Source: Lycorma delicatula (lineage: Eukaryota; Arthropoda; Insecta; Hemiptera; Fulgoridae). From it: a stretch of 64,000 bases of DNA. The notes under the pieces were generated by a model. It was not told where the DNA came from and did no database searches. It was given only the letters and a program-made list of their open reading frames with translations. The DNA is taken from positions 156,904,575-156,968,574 of the forward strand of contig NC_134455.1 of the NCBI RefSeq assembly GCF_047948215.1, read 5' to 3'. Shown here one piece after another: positions 62,886-64,000 of the stretch. Each line of letters begins with the position of its first letter. Within the stretch, counting starts at the first letter, position 1. The position numbers and the translations under genes were made by a program.

Positions 62886-63148
62886 CATAAAAACTACGGT
62901 TTAGGTTATAACATTTCCTTTGACTAAAATATTTAGTAAATTTTTATTCAAATAATGTTAAATTGGCTAAATTGTCTAGAGTGCTATCGAGTAGCCAAAA
63001 GAAATAATTAAATACCTCACGAAGAAGATCATATTAAAAATGTAGTTTCTGGTAACATCGTAATAAAAAAGTGAATATGATTTTAATATTCATTGAGGAT
63101 ACATTTAAAATTCATGTTTACCATTAAACGACTTAAAATAAGAGAGAT

Positions 63149-63190
63149 AATCTCAATCGTATGGATGACCCTATCCATACGATTGAGATT
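63149..63190. repeat. Strong hairpin (18-bp perfect arms, 6-nt loop)
   Basis: AATCTCAATCGTATGGAT and ATCCATACGATTGAGATT are exact reverse complements separated by GACCCT. Unlike the other hairpins it has mixed base composition, so chance is unlikely. There is no U-run characteristic of pol III termination directly after it. It may be an inverted duplication or a small foldback. Confidence 0.85.
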
Positions 63191-63710
63191 AATAACAATG
63201 TTTTTTTCTGAGAAAAACTAACTCCACAATTATTTTTGTAACATTGAAATTGAACTTTAATTAATATTGCTTTTAATTCTTGTTTTATTGAACCATTTCA
63301 AACTGATATTGAGACAGATGAATGGCCTAAGTTATGTGCTATTTTATGTAGATTTATTTTAAATAAAATTCTAAACTTTCCAGTAACTTAAACTATGTAA
63401 ATATTTTTTAACGTGCTTTTGTAATTTTATGTAATAAAGATTAAATAATATACATATAATGCCTGAATCAGAATACTCATGCTGTTATATAAATGTTCAC
63501 ATTTACTGGATTATATAGTCATATCCATCATTAAGCTATAACGAAAATGCAGTTTAGTGATCAGGCAGACAATTTATGTACTTTCATAGAATGACATCTT
63601 AATTAAAGTTTTATTTTTTCTAAGCATACTTGTGTGCTTAGATAAACAGAAAGAGAAAGATTTTATGATTAATGAAAAATTAGTCTGAAAAATACAATGA
63701 AAAATTCTGA

Positions 63711-63850
63711 AGTCACCACATGACTTCCTTGTACGCCTATTGAATTAAATATACACATATTTTACTGCACTTCAGTTAAATTTATTTCATTTCAAAGCGA
63801 GATACAATCCTCCAATTCTTTAATAACGTGAATAGTACACAATTGCTAAA
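63711..63850 (+). repeat. MITE-like repeat family C, copy 3 (left end only)
   Basis: AAGTCACCACATG followed by ACTTCCTTGTACGCCTATTG, then AAATATACACATAT and CAATCCTCCAATTCTTTAAT, matches the reverse complement of 41960-42080 and the start of copy 1. The rest of the element is not recognised before the window ends, so this copy is truncated or diverges. Confidence 0.7.
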
Positions 63851-64000
63851 ATATTAGTTTTTATTAATATCAAATACTTACACAATTATTAATTCAACTA
63901 TCTTACATGAAATATTAGGATAAATTATAAGTCTCTTTATTACTCATTTTACTAGATATTATTCGTATCTTCGTGAGTTGTTGATTAAAAACGTTTACAG
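63851..64000. other. AT-rich window edge, nothing recognised
   Basis: Short AT-rich remainder with no feature. Confidence 0.6.

Overview
This is AT-rich eukaryotic DNA of the kind found in large, repeat-rich arthropod genomes. It is most likely from an insect. The main clue is the R1-clade non-LTR retrotransposons, a group typical of arthropods, together with I-like and Jockey-like LINEs, tRNA-derived SINEs and long dinucleotide microsatellites. A hemipteran origin is possible from the general look of the repeats, but the sequence does not prove it. I found no convincing host protein-coding gene, no rRNA, no functional tRNA and no CRISPR array. Every recognisable coding region is a decayed mobile element, and nothing here is a prokaryote-style gene system.

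Layout. 1-6127 is AT-rich, with one very long hairpin (1041-1090) and a doubtful HARBI1-like transposase scrap (4264-4491). 6400-10187 is an R1-clade LINE on the minus strand. It has its 5' region, ORF1, endonuclease, thumb and 3' end but has lost the reverse transcriptase core, and it sits between 12-bp target duplications inside an older dispersed repeat (family B). 10361-20960 is AT-rich with microsatellites and one copy of dispersed repeat family A, itself split by a SINE. 20960-25520 is a GC-richer mosaic: an I-like RT/RNase H segment runs straight into the zinc knuckle of a Jockey-like ORF1, followed by that element's endonuclease and an unassigned GC-rich block. 27875-29709 is a second Jockey-like copy with ORF1 and RT fingers but no endonuclease; its ORF1 is split by an insertion carrying a tRNA-like SINE with a 13-bp target duplication.

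31128-42080 holds a second family A copy, a GC-rich inverted repeat, two copies of a MITE-like repeat (family C), a probable Helitron 5' end with a leader intron and short ORF (35420-36300), and a 5'-truncated R1-clade LINE (37850-40040). 44090-44440 is an orphan RT fragment. 45477-54900 contains three tRNA-derived SINE heads, two family B copies and a long compound microsatellite. 55230-57690 is a decayed Tc1/mariner-like transposase whose end is occupied by two head-to-tail R1-like copies bracketed by the same 15-bp sequence. 57690-64000 is AT-rich with a (CA)n tract, a strong 18-bp hairpin and a third, partial family C copy.

The genes do not form a pathway. What they record is a sequence of transposition: old AT-rich repeats (families A, B, C) are interrupted by LINEs, and LINEs and family A are interrupted by SINEs. 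Several LINE copies have lost internal pieces (RT core, thumb or endonuclease), so autonomous activity would have to come from intact relatives elsewhere in the genome.
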